Below are positions 17,244 to 26,269 of a DNA stretch of 64,000 nucleotides, one piece after another; position 1 is the stretch's first letter, and each line of letters starts with the position of its first letter. Origin of the DNA: Blautia hominis (lineage in GTDB: Bacteria > Bacillota > Clostridia > Lachnospirales > Lachnospiraceae); NCBI GenBank assembly GCA_002270465.1, contig NQOF01000001.1:312501-376500 (forward strand), written 5' to 3'. Below the pieces are notes generated by a model, which saw only the letters and a list, made by a program, of their open reading frames with translations, was not told where the DNA came from and made no database searches. The position numbers were made by a program, and so were the translations under genes.

Positions 17244-20200
17244 TCAATACCCCCTTGCTGCTGATTTCATCGTTGTCTTTCTTGTTGTACCGCTGTTCAC
17301 AATCTGCGTAACATCTTTTTCAAATTGCCGTCTGGATGGGTACAAAGTCGTGTCCTTTGCCGCTATCTCCCTTAGATATGGCAGATACTCTTTGAACAGC
17401 TCAAATGCTTCTGTGTCACCGGAATTCTCGTATACAGCATTTGTTCCAGCAGCGTTTCTTCCTGTCACGTTTGGCACTTCCATGCTCTCCGCGATTGTGG
17501 CCCGTACATCATCCATTTTATCCTCGTAACCGATTCCAAACCCTTCGGCGGTATATTCACCCAATCTTTTAAAAACTTTGGATGGAGAATTGATATCCAG
17601 CCTGTATTCTGCCTCTGCCACCGCATCCGCACACATCTGGGCCACTGCATTGATTACTTCTGATTCGCCGGCGGCTATACCGTTTGCCAGACCGACGGAC
17701 GTATTGTATCCGTCCATGTATAACGTCCAACAATTCAGTTCCGATGCCTCGTCGGTTACAGACGATACCACAGACTCCGCTGCGCGCTCTACTAGATCTT
17801 GACCTGCAGCAATACCCGCTTCCAGTCCTCGCACTGCTACATTGCCCGGCACGTAAAAGTTAACATATGTGAGCGTTTCCTCTGTTTTGGATAGCACATC
17901 ATCACAAAGAGATGAAACACGGGCCAATACTGCAGGCGAACCATGCTCCACGCCTGTCCTTATGCCATCAACTACTGTATTGCCTACATTGGTAAAATCA
18001 GCAGAGTTTAATGTGCTCTGGGCAATATTTACGATCTGTTGTGACAACATCTGTATTGCCATGACAGCCTGCAGTTCATTCCCGGTGATACCGTCAGATA
18101 ATCCCGCAACCAAATCATTTCCAATACCCATAAATATTTTCGATGGGGAATGCGTATCGAAGTCTGTCTTTGTAGTAGTGATAACAGCTTCGCTTAGTTC
18201 ATTTATTGCAATGGTACCTTGTTCAATCCCTGTTCTGATTCCAGACCCTAGCCCGCCAGACAAATCTATACCCACAGAGGACATAACTTCTACCATCTGT
18301 TCTTTTCCGCCATTAAGAGCTGCCGTGTATTCCTCGATCATACCCTGGACGCTGGCATTTACTCCCTCTTTCATATCCAAAGACTGTGACCACATATCAT
18401 TAGCCTGCTGCAACTGCTCATCCGTCATATTGGCAAATGCTTCGACATATGTAGTCCCCTGCGGTCCCATTTCAGCCAGTTTATCCAGGATGCCTTGATT
18501 TACGCCTCTGTCAGCCAGGTACGCCATGTTGTCAGCCCAGTTTGTTACTCCCTCAATCTGTGACTGCATGTTATTCAAGAGTTCCTCGCTTGATATATCT
18601 GCGCCAGCGTTAAATTCTTCAAACATGTTCATTTGGCTTTCCAGTACATCTGAGACAGTTTCCTGCATCCCCATGTAAGTTTCTACTATAGTTTGCGCTG
18701 CCGTTGCATTGGCATCTGCTGCTGCCTGCTGTGCCTCTGCATTTGTGTTCGCAGATTCTGTATTTTCGTCTTGCTTTACAGTAGCCTCTTCCCATGAGAT
18801 ACCATGTTTCTCCAACTCCTCCTGAAGAGCTGCAATTCCTGCTTCTACATCTTTACGCGCTGTTTCATTTTTTTCTTGAGCTTCCTGATTTTTTTCAATA
18901 GATTCTGTTACTTCATCGTAATTTCGGCGTTCCTCATTTTTTTTATCAAATAGCGTTGTCAAGCTTCTGCAGTTTTTCAGATACCATTCATCTTCACCCT
19001 CAAGAACTTTCTGTTTTTTATCTGATAAATCCGTTGACTGCTGTGTAAGCTTAATATTCTCAACTTCCAGTTCTGACCTCTTTTTTATCAGTTCAACAGC
19101 CTGCTCCCTGAGTGCCTGCAGTTCTATGTCCCTTTGTGACTGATTCAGATATTCTTCCAGTGCATCACTTGCCAGATTCAGCTTTCCGGCTTGCTCGTCA
19201 TACGCCAGGTTCAAATCCGGCACCAGTCCATTCAGTTCAGCAATGTACCCCTGCATCACCTGAGTTTCTTCGTTGCTTCTCCCAGTCTTATCTGCAAGCG
19301 TTTCTATACGTTCAGCAAGTGTTTTTGCATATCCTCCCTGCGCTTCTATTTCCGCACTGGTGTCAGCATAGGATGTCATCATATCCTGGGCAGATTCAGA
19401 TACTTCGTTTGCTTTGTCGCACAATCGCTGGCTCTGATCAGCCAAATCCGCGACATCTTTCGACGCATCCCCTGCGCTCTCTGCGTAAACACCTATTGCG
19501 GTTGCTGCGCCGGCCACCGCCGTTACCATTAGTGCAATAGGTGTTGCGCTTACAGTAGTATTAAAAAGAGCCTGTGCTACCGTAGCCAGTTTCATTGTAG
19601 CTTTAAATGTGCCAACACTGGCTATCACGCCTGCTATCGCAGGCACCAAAGTATCCATGTTCTCTATGACAGCATCCAGACCATCCTCAATCGCAGGCAA
19701 AACATCTTCGGCGATTGGTACCCCTACTTGCGTCTGGAACTTCTTTCCTAATTGAGTGAACCTGGATTCAAGGGTATCATATTTAATATCCTTGATACTT
19801 TCCATCGTCCCTTTTACGTCATCATATGCCGTATTTGTCTCATTCAAGGAAGTGATGACTTTCATGGCATTGTCTTCGCCCAGAGCTGACCAGGTGTTAC
19901 TTGCCAGAGTAAGCATTTCCTGCTTATTCGTAGCTGTCGAAATATCATTGATCACAGAGTAAAACACATCTTTTGTTGTGGCTTTTCCCTGTTTCCATTG
20001 ATAGAATAACGACTTAGTGTCGCTCGAAAAAGAATCCAGATTTTCCTCAATCCGGCCATCCGCCAGAGAGTTACCAAACTCTTTCACAAAGTCATTTACC
20101 TTATCCAGATTATAGGCGCCGGAATCAAGGCCATTCTGAAGGATCCCGAACATCTCCTGTGCAGAAAATCCAGCCTGCCCCCATAACTGGCTGTACTCAG

Positions 20201-21356
20201 CTATGTTATCTGCCAGCTCACCGGACTTGTTAAGGCCATTCTGGGCGCCTTTAGCCATCAGATCAAAAGCTTCCTCAGATGTTACCCCCATATTCTCTAC
20301 AAGGCCATCCACACCACGGATTGTTTCGCTCAAATCCATGTCAAAGACATCACGCATGGCAATGCCATTTTCTGTCATACTCTCCAGCTTACTGGGATCC
20401 AGCTCACCTGTATACTGCTTGACAAGGGCCATTGACTGTGCAACATCGTTGATATCATCACCATAATTGTTGTTATGCAGGTCCTCCATAACAGACTTGT
20501 ATTGCTGCATCTCTCCTGCAGTGGCTCCGGTGCTTGCCTGTAGCTGCCTCTGTGCAGTTTCAAGGCTTGTTACTGATTTGACCGCATTGACAACGGCATC
20601 CTTCCCCAAATTCACCAGCGCGTTTGCCAGGCTTGTCTGAAGGATTGTTGAAAAATCCATCGTGACTTTTTCTGCGTCCTTTACCTCTTTACCAAATTCG
20701 TCAATGGATTTCGCGCATTGATCCGTAGACTGTGCCGCCTCTTTTAGATATGCAGCATTTTTATTCACCGCTGACGATGCCTTTATGACCTGGGCTTCTG
20801 CTGTATTCAGCTTCGTCTCCCAGTCCTTCACGCGGTTTCCTGCAGTTTGATAATTCTTCTCACCTTTTGTGATAGCAAGGTTGACGTCATCCAGGGCTGT
20901 CTCTTCTTTTTTTAGCTCACCGGCAAGAGACTGTACCACTGCCTCCTGTTTTTTTATCGCCTGTTCCGATGAGTTCCCGGATTTTGTCATCTTATCCAGG
21001 CGGTCCGTGGCCTTTTCATAATCCTGCTTCAGATCCCCCAGTTTTTTGCTGTGGGTTTCCTGCTGCTTGTTCAAGTTTGTGAGACCCGCGCCAACCTTCT
21101 CGTAGCTCTCGCGTGCATGTTCCAGACCTTTTCTGACAGCTTCTTCTTTGCTCTTCTGCTCATCCAGAGCCTTGGATAGCACTTCATGCTTCTTCTGTAG
21201 GGCCTCCAGGGAGTTCTCCTGGCCTTCATACTGGGCCTGTACAAGGCCTAACTCGGATTTCAATGCAGACAAAGATTTATTGCAGTTCGTGACGTTCTGC
21301 TTAAATTCCTTCTCGCCGTCCAGCGCGATCAGCGCACCTATCTTCTTTATTGCCAA
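17244..21356 (-). CDS. Tape measure protein
   Basis: A 1370-residue protein, largest of the tail module. A long N-terminal coiled coil (about 20-230) rich in Lys, Glu and Gln leads to a region typical of phage tail tape measure proteins (TGATAGEMQQYKSVMEDLH, then MGVTSEEAFDLMAKGAQNG). Hydrophobic segments occur at about 575-630 (VPAIAGVIASVGTF; ALMVTAVAGAATAIG). A second coiled coil at about 740-890 and repeated NLVAGLSDGI-like elements near the C-terminus (DLSGGLGSGI; VVDGIRTGVEHG; AVRGLEAGIAAG; VGLANGIAAG) are visible. It sets tail length and is delivered with DNA. Its length predicts a tail of about 200 nm by the usual 1.5 Å-per-residue rule. Confidence 0.93.
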   Translation of the reverse strand: MAIKKIGALIALDGEKEFKQNVTNCNKSLSALKSELGLVQAQYEGQENSLEALQKKHEVLSKALDEQKSKEEAVRKGLEHARESYEKVGAGLTNLNKQQETHSKKLGDLKQDYEKATDRLDKMTKSGNSSEQAIKKQEAVVQSLAGELKKEETALDDVNLAITKGEKNYQTAGNRVKDWETKLNTAEAQVIKASSAVNKNAAYLKEAAQSTDQCAKSIDEFGKEVKDAEKVTMDFSTILQTSLANALVNLGKDAVVNAVKSVTSLETAQRQLQASTGATAGEMQQYKSVMEDLHNNNYGDDINDVAQSMALVKQYTGELDPSKLESMTENGIAMRDVFDMDLSETIRGVDGLVENMGVTSEEAFDLMAKGAQNGLNKSGELADNIAEYSQLWGQAGFSAQEMFGILQNGLDSGAYNLDKVNDFVKEFGNSLADGRIEENLDSFSSDTKSLFYQWKQGKATTKDVFYSVINDISTATNKQEMLTLASNTWSALGEDNAMKVITSLNETNTAYDDVKGTMESIKDIKYDTLESRFTQLGKKFQTQVGVPIAEDVLPAIEDGLDAVIENMDTLVPAIAGVIASVGTFKATMKLATVAQALFNTTVSATPIALMVTAVAGAATAIGVYAESAGDASKDVADLADQSQRLCDKANEVSESAQDMMTSYADTSAEIEAQGGYAKTLAERIETLADKTGRSNEETQVMQGYIAELNGLVPDLNLAYDEQAGKLNLASDALEEYLNQSQRDIELQALREQAVELIKKRSELEVENIKLTQQSTDLSDKKQKVLEGEDEWYLKNCRSLTTLFDKKNEERRNYDEVTESIEKNQEAQEKNETARKDVEAGIAALQEELEKHGISWEEATVKQDENTESANTNAEAQQAAADANATAAQTIVETYMGMQETVSDVLESQMNMFEEFNAGADISSEELLNNMQSQIEGVTNWADNMAYLADRGVNQGILDKLAEMGPQGTTYVEAFANMTDEQLQQANDMWSQSLDMKEGVNASVQGMIEEYTAALNGGKEQMVEVMSSVGIDLSGGLGSGIRTGIEQGTIAINELSEAVITTTKTDFDTHSPSKIFMGIGNDLVAGLSDGITGNELQAVMAIQMLSQQIVNIAQSTLNSADFTNVGNTVVDGIRTGVEHGSPAVLARVSSLCDDVLSKTEETLTYVNFYVPGNVAVRGLEAGIAAGQDLVERAAESVVSSVTDEASELNCWTLYMDGYNTSVGLANGIAAGESEVINAVAQMCADAVAEAEYRLDINSPSKVFKRLGEYTAEGFGIGYEDKMDDVRATIAESMEVPNVTGRNAAGTNAVYENSGDTEAFELFKEYLPYLREIAAKDTTLYPSRRQFEKDVTQIVNSGTTRKTTMKSAARGY

Positions 21357-21420
21357 ATTCTCACCTCCCTATTTTGCCCACAAAAAAGCCACCTGCCGGA
21401 GCAAGTGGCTCGTTTCTCTA

Positions 21421-21603
21421 TTATCTTTTAATCTTAAATGTTGCAATCGGTTTATGCTTTATCTTATTCCACACAAGGGATATCAGTCCGATGAGAGCAC
21501 CTACTATCCCGAGCGCCGGTTCCACAACAATGAGGAATGCGACTGCAAGCCAGAAAATAAGGCCCAGCAACGCTTTTATAAATACTTTCTGCTCTTTACT
21601 CAT
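21421..21603 (-). CDS. Small two-helix membrane protein between tail chaperone and tape measure
   Basis: A 60-residue protein; the ATG at 21603 is chosen for the AAAGGAGG site before it. A short basic start is followed by two hydrophobic segments (FIKALLGLIFWLAVAFLIVV and ALGIVGALIGLISLVW) with a Pro-containing turn, then a basic tail HKPIATFKIKR. A membrane protein is unusual between the chaperone frameshift gene and the tape measure, although small ones occur in some Clostridia phages. Function is unknown; a second holin-like or superinfection role is only speculation. Confidence 0.6.
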   Translation of the reverse strand: MSKEQKVFIKALLGLIFWLAVAFLIVVEPALGIVGALIGLISLVWNKIKHKPIATFKIKR

Positions 21604-21643
21604 TACGCATCCCTCCTTTGATACCATTATACTCCAGATCAGA

Positions 21644-22263
21644 CTATAAGTCCATCAAAGATGAGGATTTTCTCTCACCAAACACATATCTTTTCGCCTT
21701 GAAATTACAGTACCATTTAAAGTGTTTGAAGAGGTCACACCACTTTCCAAAATACATGCGGGAAATTTCTTTTTCCGTATATCCTATTTGCATTCCGATG
21801 AACACCAACCACGCAAAATCTATCGGCTCTGGCTCCTCATCCTCTATTCCTTCTGCGTGGCCTTCGCGTTTTTTGATTTAAAACAGCGATAAAATTCATC
21901 GTGGAGATGGCTTGCAAGTTCCATCGGCGTAAGGTCAACTTTTCTGGCAATCCCCTCTCTGGTGATCACTTCTGGTTTCCTGTTTTCTTCTTCCGCCGCC
22001 ACTGCTTCTCCCTCTGATGCCATCCAATACAGAGCATCGTTCAGAGCCTTTGCATCAGGTAGCTTCCCACGGTATTTGATATCCCCGTTCTCTTCCCGGA
22101 TCTTGTTCCCTTCTTCATCAAGTTCCGGTTCCCACGTCATCAGCTTTGACTCAAAATCATCCAGGCTGCCATATTCATCCTGGATCTTTTCGAGCACAAG
22201 GATATCACAGCGGATAGGGTATGGCTTCCCTGAGAGTTCAATATGGCTCAATCCTTCAAACAT
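21644..22263 (-). CDS. Tail assembly chaperone, -1 frameshift fusion product (gpGT-like)
   Basis: The upstream chaperone frame ends at 21844, but a second frame (-1) continues from it to the stop at 21644-21646. At 21868-21874 the minus strand reads A_AAA_AAC in the correct phase, the classic slippery heptamer. Slippage there joins 132 residues to 74 more (REGHAEGIEDEEPEPIDFAW, then IGYTEKEISRMYFGKWCDLF). This is the G/GT arrangement conserved upstream of tape measure genes; the fusion binds the tape measure while the short form coats it. The extension has no good start of its own, which supports frameshifting. Confidence 0.82.
21844..22263 (-). CDS. Tail assembly chaperone, short form (gpG-like)
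   Basis: A 139-residue protein between the major tail protein and the tape measure. The start MFEGLSHIELSGKPYPIRCD, the central acidic stretch and the C-terminal ELASHLHDEFYRCFKSK resemble gp13-type tail assembly chaperones of Gram-positive siphophages. The last eight codons lie downstream of a slippery A_AAA_AAC heptamer, so most ribosomes end here while a fraction makes the longer fusion. It acts only during tail assembly and is absent from mature virions in studied relatives. Confidence 0.82.
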   Translation of the reverse strand: MFEGLSHIELSGKPYPIRCDILVLEKIQDEYGSLDDFESKLMTWEPELDEEGNKIREENGDIKYRGKLPDAKALNDALYWMASEGEAVAAEEENRKPEVITREGIARKVDLTPMELASHLHDEFYRCFKSKNAKATQKE

Positions 22264-22280
22264 TTTACTCTCCTCCCTCC

Positions 22281-22841
22281 TTATGCCGTCTTGATACCGG
22301 CCTTTGTATCAATCCAGTCCCTGGCTTCCTGTTCGGAATCACATACCTTCCTGGTCCTCCATTTTCCATCTATATCCGTTATGGCCTGCCCGGAAATATT
22401 TGGTGTCTGGTACTCAATATTGTCACCTTTTGTCTTATAGGATTCCTGGCCTTCTGTAAATTTGGCCTTGTGTATCCAGATGGCAACATACTTTTTCTTC
22501 CCGTTCACCTTTTCATCTGCGTAGATCCCAAGGCCGACATAGTTGGCTTCATCACTTGACCTGTCTTCGACCATTCCCTCATCCTCTGTCACGGTATGCC
22601 CAAACATTGCCGTATGTGCCGCAATCGGGAGCGTATCCGTATTGAGAGTGATGTCTGCCCATTTAAACTCTTTATCATATTCAGATTTTACATTATCTGC
22701 AAACAGAGAGCCTTCCGCATACTGCGGGTTGATCGTTACTTCAATCGCCTTTCCACAGGTGAAACCCTCCGTATATTTCATGGTACCTGTGCTATCATCA
22801 GCCTTGGCTACTGTTGGCTTTGCTAATCCTACATATGCCAT
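22281..22841 (-). CDS. Major tail tube protein
   Basis: A 186-residue protein. The ATG at 22841 has GGAGG upstream; the longer frame adds 20 residues overlapping the preceding gene. The sequence begins MAYVGLAKPTVAK and contains GKAIEVTINPQYAEGSLFADN and the VGLGIYADEKVNGKKKYVA strand pair, as in phi13/TP901-type major tail proteins. It polymerises into the tail tube. Its location before the chaperone pair confirms the assignment. Confidence 0.88.
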   Translation of the reverse strand: MAYVGLAKPTVAKADDSTGTMKYTEGFTCGKAIEVTINPQYAEGSLFADNVKSEYDKEFKWADITLNTDTLPIAAHTAMFGHTVTEDEGMVEDRSSDEANYVGLGIYADEKVNGKKKYVAIWIHKAKFTEGQESYKTKGDNIEYQTPNISGQAITDIDGKWRTRKVCDSEQEARDWIDTKAGIKTA

Positions 22842-22845
22842 AATC

Positions 22846-23187
22846 TTATTCCTCCATATCTTCTTCAAAAATGCACGAAAAGCATAAGTGATAATATCCA
22901 CTATCCTTTTCGTACAGTGTCATTATGTCTGTTACAACAGCCCCTGCTTCCCGCAGGGCTTTTCTTATCTCCTTACGTCTTCCCATATAGTTCCTCTTTG
23001 TGTAAAGGTGCACCTGCATATGCTGTAGCCACTCCTGGTCCGTATTATCCGCAAACACCGCAGCTTCTTCCAACTCCGGATTGTAGACAATATATTCCCC
23101 GGGAGGACGTTCATCCGGACAGCACATCGGCCAGATATTCTTTACTATTTGCGCCAGCGCAAGTTCTATCTTTTCATTTACGCTCAT
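22846..23187 (-). CDS. Tail completion/terminator-like protein
   Basis: A 113-residue protein between the gp10-like gene and the major tail protein, overlapping the former by four bases. The position and size fit a tail terminator or completion protein that caps the tube and joins it to the head. It has a VHLYTKRNYMGRRKEIRKALREAG segment, and FADNTDQEWLQHMQVHLYT resembles other short Clostridia phage tail components. Sequence alone does not prove the role. Confidence 0.7.
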   Translation of the reverse strand: MSVNEKIELALAQIVKNIWPMCCPDERPPGEYIVYNPELEEAAVFADNTDQEWLQHMQVHLYTKRNYMGRRKEIRKALREAGAVVTDIMTLYEKDSGYYHLCFSCIFEEDMEE

Positions 23188-23588
23188 CCTCCCGTCACCT
23201 CATTGAATTTTTCCTGCATGGCATCTAAACATTTCTTTTCCGAATTTTTCATTGCCTTGCTGATTATCGGCTTCGCACTCTGTTTTGATGTCCCATAATT
23301 CAGATATGCCAGTTTTTCATTATTTCGGATGCCTTTTCTATCCTTACCTTTTGCCGTAACGGATACATAGTGCCCCAAATGGTTCTCTCCCGGTTTATTC
23401 GCTTTTATGGATCCGGCCAGGTCCCCTTGGGCATATCCTTTATCAGCTGCCTGCTGTACCTGGCTCTGCAGCTCTTCTTTGAGGATAGGTGCCGCTGCTT
23501 CCAGTATTACAGGCGCTATATCATCAATATCCCCTAACTGTTCCAGCTCTTTTTCCAGGTCATCAAAACCCAGTGTCTCAAAACTCAT
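23184..23588 (-). CDS. HK97 gp10-like neck/tail-joining protein
   Basis: A 134-residue protein (start at MSFETLGFDDLEKELEQLG). It has the features of the HK97 gp10 family: an N-terminal helix, VILEAAAPILKEELQSQV, then an NEKLAYLNYGTSKQSAKPIISKAM segment. The family acts at the head-tail connection. The gene overlaps its downstream neighbour by four bases and is nine bases after the head-closure gene. Confidence 0.85.
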   Translation of the reverse strand: MSFETLGFDDLEKELEQLGDIDDIAPVILEAAAPILKEELQSQVQQAADKGYAQGDLAGSIKANKPGENHLGHYVSVTAKGKDRKGIRNNEKLAYLNYGTSKQSAKPIISKAMKNSEKKCLDAMQEKFNEVTGG

Positions 23589-23596
23589 TTCATCAC

Positions 23597-23905
23597 CTAC
23601 CCGCATATGATCTGGATCTTTGCTTTTCCCGTTTTGTAGGTACGGACGATATCATATGTATATCCCTCATACTCCACTTTCCTGGCATATACCTTTTTTC
23701 CATCCTCTTCATGAGCGGAAAGTTCAAAATCCTCCTGCCTGGTCTCAAGGACCAGCTTCACCTCAACGCCTGCACGCATGGCTTCATAAAACTCCATCCT
23801 GGCTGCTGATTTTTCCTCAACATAGATATCCACGCTGTGCTCTTCTTCTACCGGGAAGCCGTCTTTGTCCTTGGTCCTACTGTTCCATATCAATGTTGCT
23901 TCCAT
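23597..23905 (-). CDS. Head closure / head-tail adaptor protein
   Basis: A 102-residue beta-rich protein (MEATLIWNSRTKDKDGFPVEE... EYEGYTYDIVRTYKTGKAKIQ) matching in size and position the SPP1 gp16-like stoppers that close the connector. It overlaps the preceding connector gene by 29 bases. Role assigned mainly from gene order. Confidence 0.75.
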   Translation of the reverse strand: MEATLIWNSRTKDKDGFPVEEEHSVDIYVEEKSAARMEFYEAMRAGVEVKLVLETRQEDFELSAHEEDGKKVYARKVEYEGYTYDIVRTYKTGKAKIQIICG

Positions 23906-24185
23906 TAGCAGCCTCCTTTATATAATCGCCGGACAAAGCCATTGCATCCCGCAGGGAGCCAAATGCCGCCTGGAACCGTTCTGTATCTTCATCGTATCCA
24001 TAATGAGACTTACAATACAGACGGACCGCCTGCCGGTACAACGGATCCGCTTCGTCTCCATATATCCCGGCAAGCTCCAGTTCTTTTTTACAGGATGCTA
24101 CCAGTCCTTCCAGTTCAAACTCGGCATCCGCTGATCTCACCCGGACAATACGTTTCAGCTCTTCAATCAAAAGCATATCACTCAT
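23877..24185 (-). CDS. Head-tail connector protein (HK97 gp6-like)
   Basis: A 102-residue, mainly helical protein directly after the capsid region. Segments such as ADPLYRQAVRLYCKSHYGYDEDTERFQ match the DNA-packaging/gp6-like connector family that forms a ring under the portal. It overlaps both neighbours, as expected in a packed head module. Confidence 0.82.
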   Translation of the reverse strand: MSDMLLIEELKRIVRVRSADAEFELEGLVASCKKELELAGIYGDEADPLYRQAVRLYCKSHYGYDEDTERFQAAFGSLRDAMALSGDYIKEAANGSNIDMEQ

Positions 24186-24333
24186 TGTTCAACACCTCCA
24201 GGAGCTGCTGTTTGCTCATGCTGCCATAACCGACGATTCCCTGTTCTTTTGCCGCCGCCTTTAGCTGCGTGACTGTGTAGGTGTCATTAAATACAGTGCT
24301 ATTCTTTCCTGCCGGCACCGTGCGGCTTTTTAT
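24178..24333 (-). CDS. Small HeH/LEM-type (Rho N-terminal-like) phage protein
   Basis: A 46-51 residue frame fills the gap between capsid and connector. Its end contains YTVTQLKAAAKEQGIVGYGS and then MSKQQLLEVLNNE, a helix-extended loop-helix (HeH/LEM or Rho-N) pattern often seen in a small gene after phage capsids. No ATG is available: the frame begins either at an ATA codon (24333) or at GTG (24318), with GGGGGA upstream, so the start is uncertain. It overlaps the next gene by eight bases. Function unknown; possibly nucleic acid binding or capsid association. Confidence 0.6.
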   Translation of the reverse strand: MKSRTVPAGKNSTVFNDTYTVTQLKAAAKEQGIVGYGSMSKQQLLEVLNNE

Positions 24334-25604
24334 TCCCCCGCCTTATATTTTAACAGGGCGTGTGCCTTGGAGGTCACCATAGCACCATCTACGATCGCAT
24401 AAGCGCAGTAATCTGTGATTCGGTCTTTTACATGCTCCTCCAGAGTAACGCTGATCTCCTTGTTGATGTTCGCTGTATACCCCCTGGGTGCATTGGACAT
24501 CAGGATCTCGCCATCCTGCATAGAATCATCTTCCTTAACTGCCATGCCCAACACTTTAAATGCTCCTCCGTTGGACACGTCCGCGATCAGGATAGGACGT
24601 CCATTCTGGTCCTTCACATTTGCAAGCTCCGTCCAGATGGTATTGGAATTTGCATAGATAGAAAGACCGCCAGCGTATCCACTCTTCACTTTTGCCCTGA
24701 CTGTAATGATATCCGTATACCCCAGTGTGCCTTTCACATACTCTGCAATCTGAGGAGTACCGGTTTCTTTCTCCAGAGCAGTCACAACGCCCAAAGGCTC
24801 TGCCTTAAATGTCTCACCAGCCCCCGGCTGTCCTTTTCCGTGTGTAGATCCATACCCCAGAGCTGCTCCCATCTTTTCAGCCATACGTTTCTGGATATAA
24901 GGCAGGAACTCATCCATAGCCATCTCTTTCAGTTTCCAGGATACCGTGATCGCTCTGGAAAGCTCGCAGCCGTTCAGGGTCAGGGTCTCAAAGGTCTCTT
25001 TTCCATCCTCTGTTTTGGTTGCTTCATCATACCATTTCGCATCCGTGGATGTGTCAGCCTTGATCATGGTCAGGATACCGTTCACATACGTTTTACTGAT
25101 GTCATTCCAATATGGATAGATCTCTCCGATCTCCTGCCAGATACCAGCAGTCACCACTTTAGGGATGACCGTGCCTGTGTTCCCCGTAGTATGGGTGAAG
25201 GCCTCGTTCACCATCTTATAAGCTGCGTCTTCCTCCGCAGAAAGCGGTTTTCCCATCATGCTTTTGGCCCATGCGGTTTTGTAGGCCTCGGAAGAATAAT
25301 CAAGCTTCTCCTCTGTATGCCGCTGTCCATTCATAGCAATCCCTTCTGTCATTCTGGCTGTTCCTGCAGACACGGCCCTGCCTTCTGCTCCTGCATCTGT
25401 GAGATTCTGCAGGTTCATTCCCTGCGGCACATTCTCCATAGCCTCCAGTGCCGCATTTGCCTTTGCTTCCGCATCAAATCTCTCATCCAGGGCTTTGATC
25501 TCGTCCATTTTCTTGTTGCCCTCATCAATCTTTCCACTGTTGATGAGCTGCTTTGCTTCGTTCAGCATACCCTGCCTTTTTTCTAAATATTCTTTTCTTC
25601 CCAT
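24330..25604 (-). CDS. HK97-fold major capsid protein
   Basis: A 424-residue protein. Residues about 1-60 are a helical, Lys/Glu-rich delta-like scaffolding domain. From about 125 the HK97 core is recognisable: NTGTVIPKVVTAGIWQEIGE, GCELSRAITVSWKLKEMAMDEF, and the terminal YCAYAIVDGAMVTSKAH. The preceding ClpP-like protease would remove the scaffolding arm. Gene order portal-protease-capsid is conserved. Confidence 0.93.
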   Translation of the reverse strand: MGRKEYLEKRQGMLNEAKQLINSGKIDEGNKKMDEIKALDERFDAEAKANAALEAMENVPQGMNLQNLTDAGAEGRAVSAGTARMTEGIAMNGQRHTEEKLDYSSEAYKTAWAKSMMGKPLSAEEDAAYKMVNEAFTHTTGNTGTVIPKVVTAGIWQEIGEIYPYWNDISKTYVNGILTMIKADTSTDAKWYDEATKTEDGKETFETLTLNGCELSRAITVSWKLKEMAMDEFLPYIQKRMAEKMGAALGYGSTHGKGQPGAGETFKAEPLGVVTALEKETGTPQIAEYVKGTLGYTDIITVRAKVKSGYAGGLSIYANSNTIWTELANVKDQNGRPILIADVSNGGAFKVLGMAVKEDDSMQDGEILMSNAPRGYTANINKEISVTLEEHVKDRITDYCAYAIVDGAMVTSKAHALLKYKAGE

Positions 25605-26269
25605 TTTCTGGCTCCTTCCAATTCTAAAAGTTTCAAGTTCATCATGGCACGCTCCATTTCAGGTGCCATAGCAAGTGTCCTTGCGCGTTCCATCTGAGCT
25701 GATGACGGCAGCGCGAACATTGATGCAGTCATCAGTTCAGGCTCCTGCTGCTCGAACATGATCTTATCAATCAGTTTCCTCTCCAGCGCCTGCTGCGCAT
25801 TCAGCCAGGTCTCATGCTCCATCATATCCAGGACTTCCTGTTCAGTCATGCCCGTCTTGTCCATATAAGCGGTGCACAATGCCCTGTCTGCAGTACGCAG
25901 GACTTCCGCCATATGCTCCATGTCACTGTGATTCCCGCGCGCCCCTGAAGACACACAGTGCACCATCAATAATGCCGTAGGCGACATCTCGCAATACCCT
26001 GCTGCCGCGATCACTGAAGCAGCACTGCACGCCTGGCCGGTAATATAGATTTTTATACCGGCGGCATGGCCCCGCAGCATCGTGTAGATCTCTGATCCCA
26101 CGTCAATCGCTCCTCCCGGAGAGTTGATGTAGATATCATGCTTTTCATTTGGGTATGTATCTATGACCTTCTGTACATCCCTTGGGCATGTGCTGTCTTC
26201 CTCAAACCAGTCATAATACCATTTGTAATCATTCGGGATGATCACTCCCCTAATGTCAATCCTAGCCAT
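25583..26269 (-). CDS. ClpP-like prohead maturation protease
   Basis: A 228-residue serine protease of the S14/ClpP fold. INSPGGAIDVGSEIY forms the oxyanion segment, the nucleophile is in GQACSAAS (about S82), and the His is in LLMVHCVSSG (about H104). The usual Asp position in the HETWLNAQQAL segment appears to be Glu, a variation seen in phage members. It processes the capsid scaffolding domain. It overlaps portal by eight bases and capsid by 22. Confidence 0.92.
   Translation of the reverse strand: MARIDIRGVIIPNDYKWYYDWFEEDSTCPRDVQKVIDTYPNEKHDIYINSPGGAIDVGSEIYTMLRGHAAGIKIYITGQACSAASVIAAAGYCEMSPTALLMVHCVSSGARGNHSDMEHMAEVLRTADRALCTAYMDKTGMTEQEVLDMMEHETWLNAQQALERKLIDKIMFEQQEPELMTASMFALPSSAQMERARTLAMAPEMERAMMNLKLLELEGARKWEEKNI

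Noticed and set aside
24360-25586. A 408-codon open frame on the plus strand across the capsid gene
   Set aside because: Complete overlap with the HK97 capsid gene, Cys/His/Ser-rich nonsense composition and no ribosome binding site; a shadow frame.
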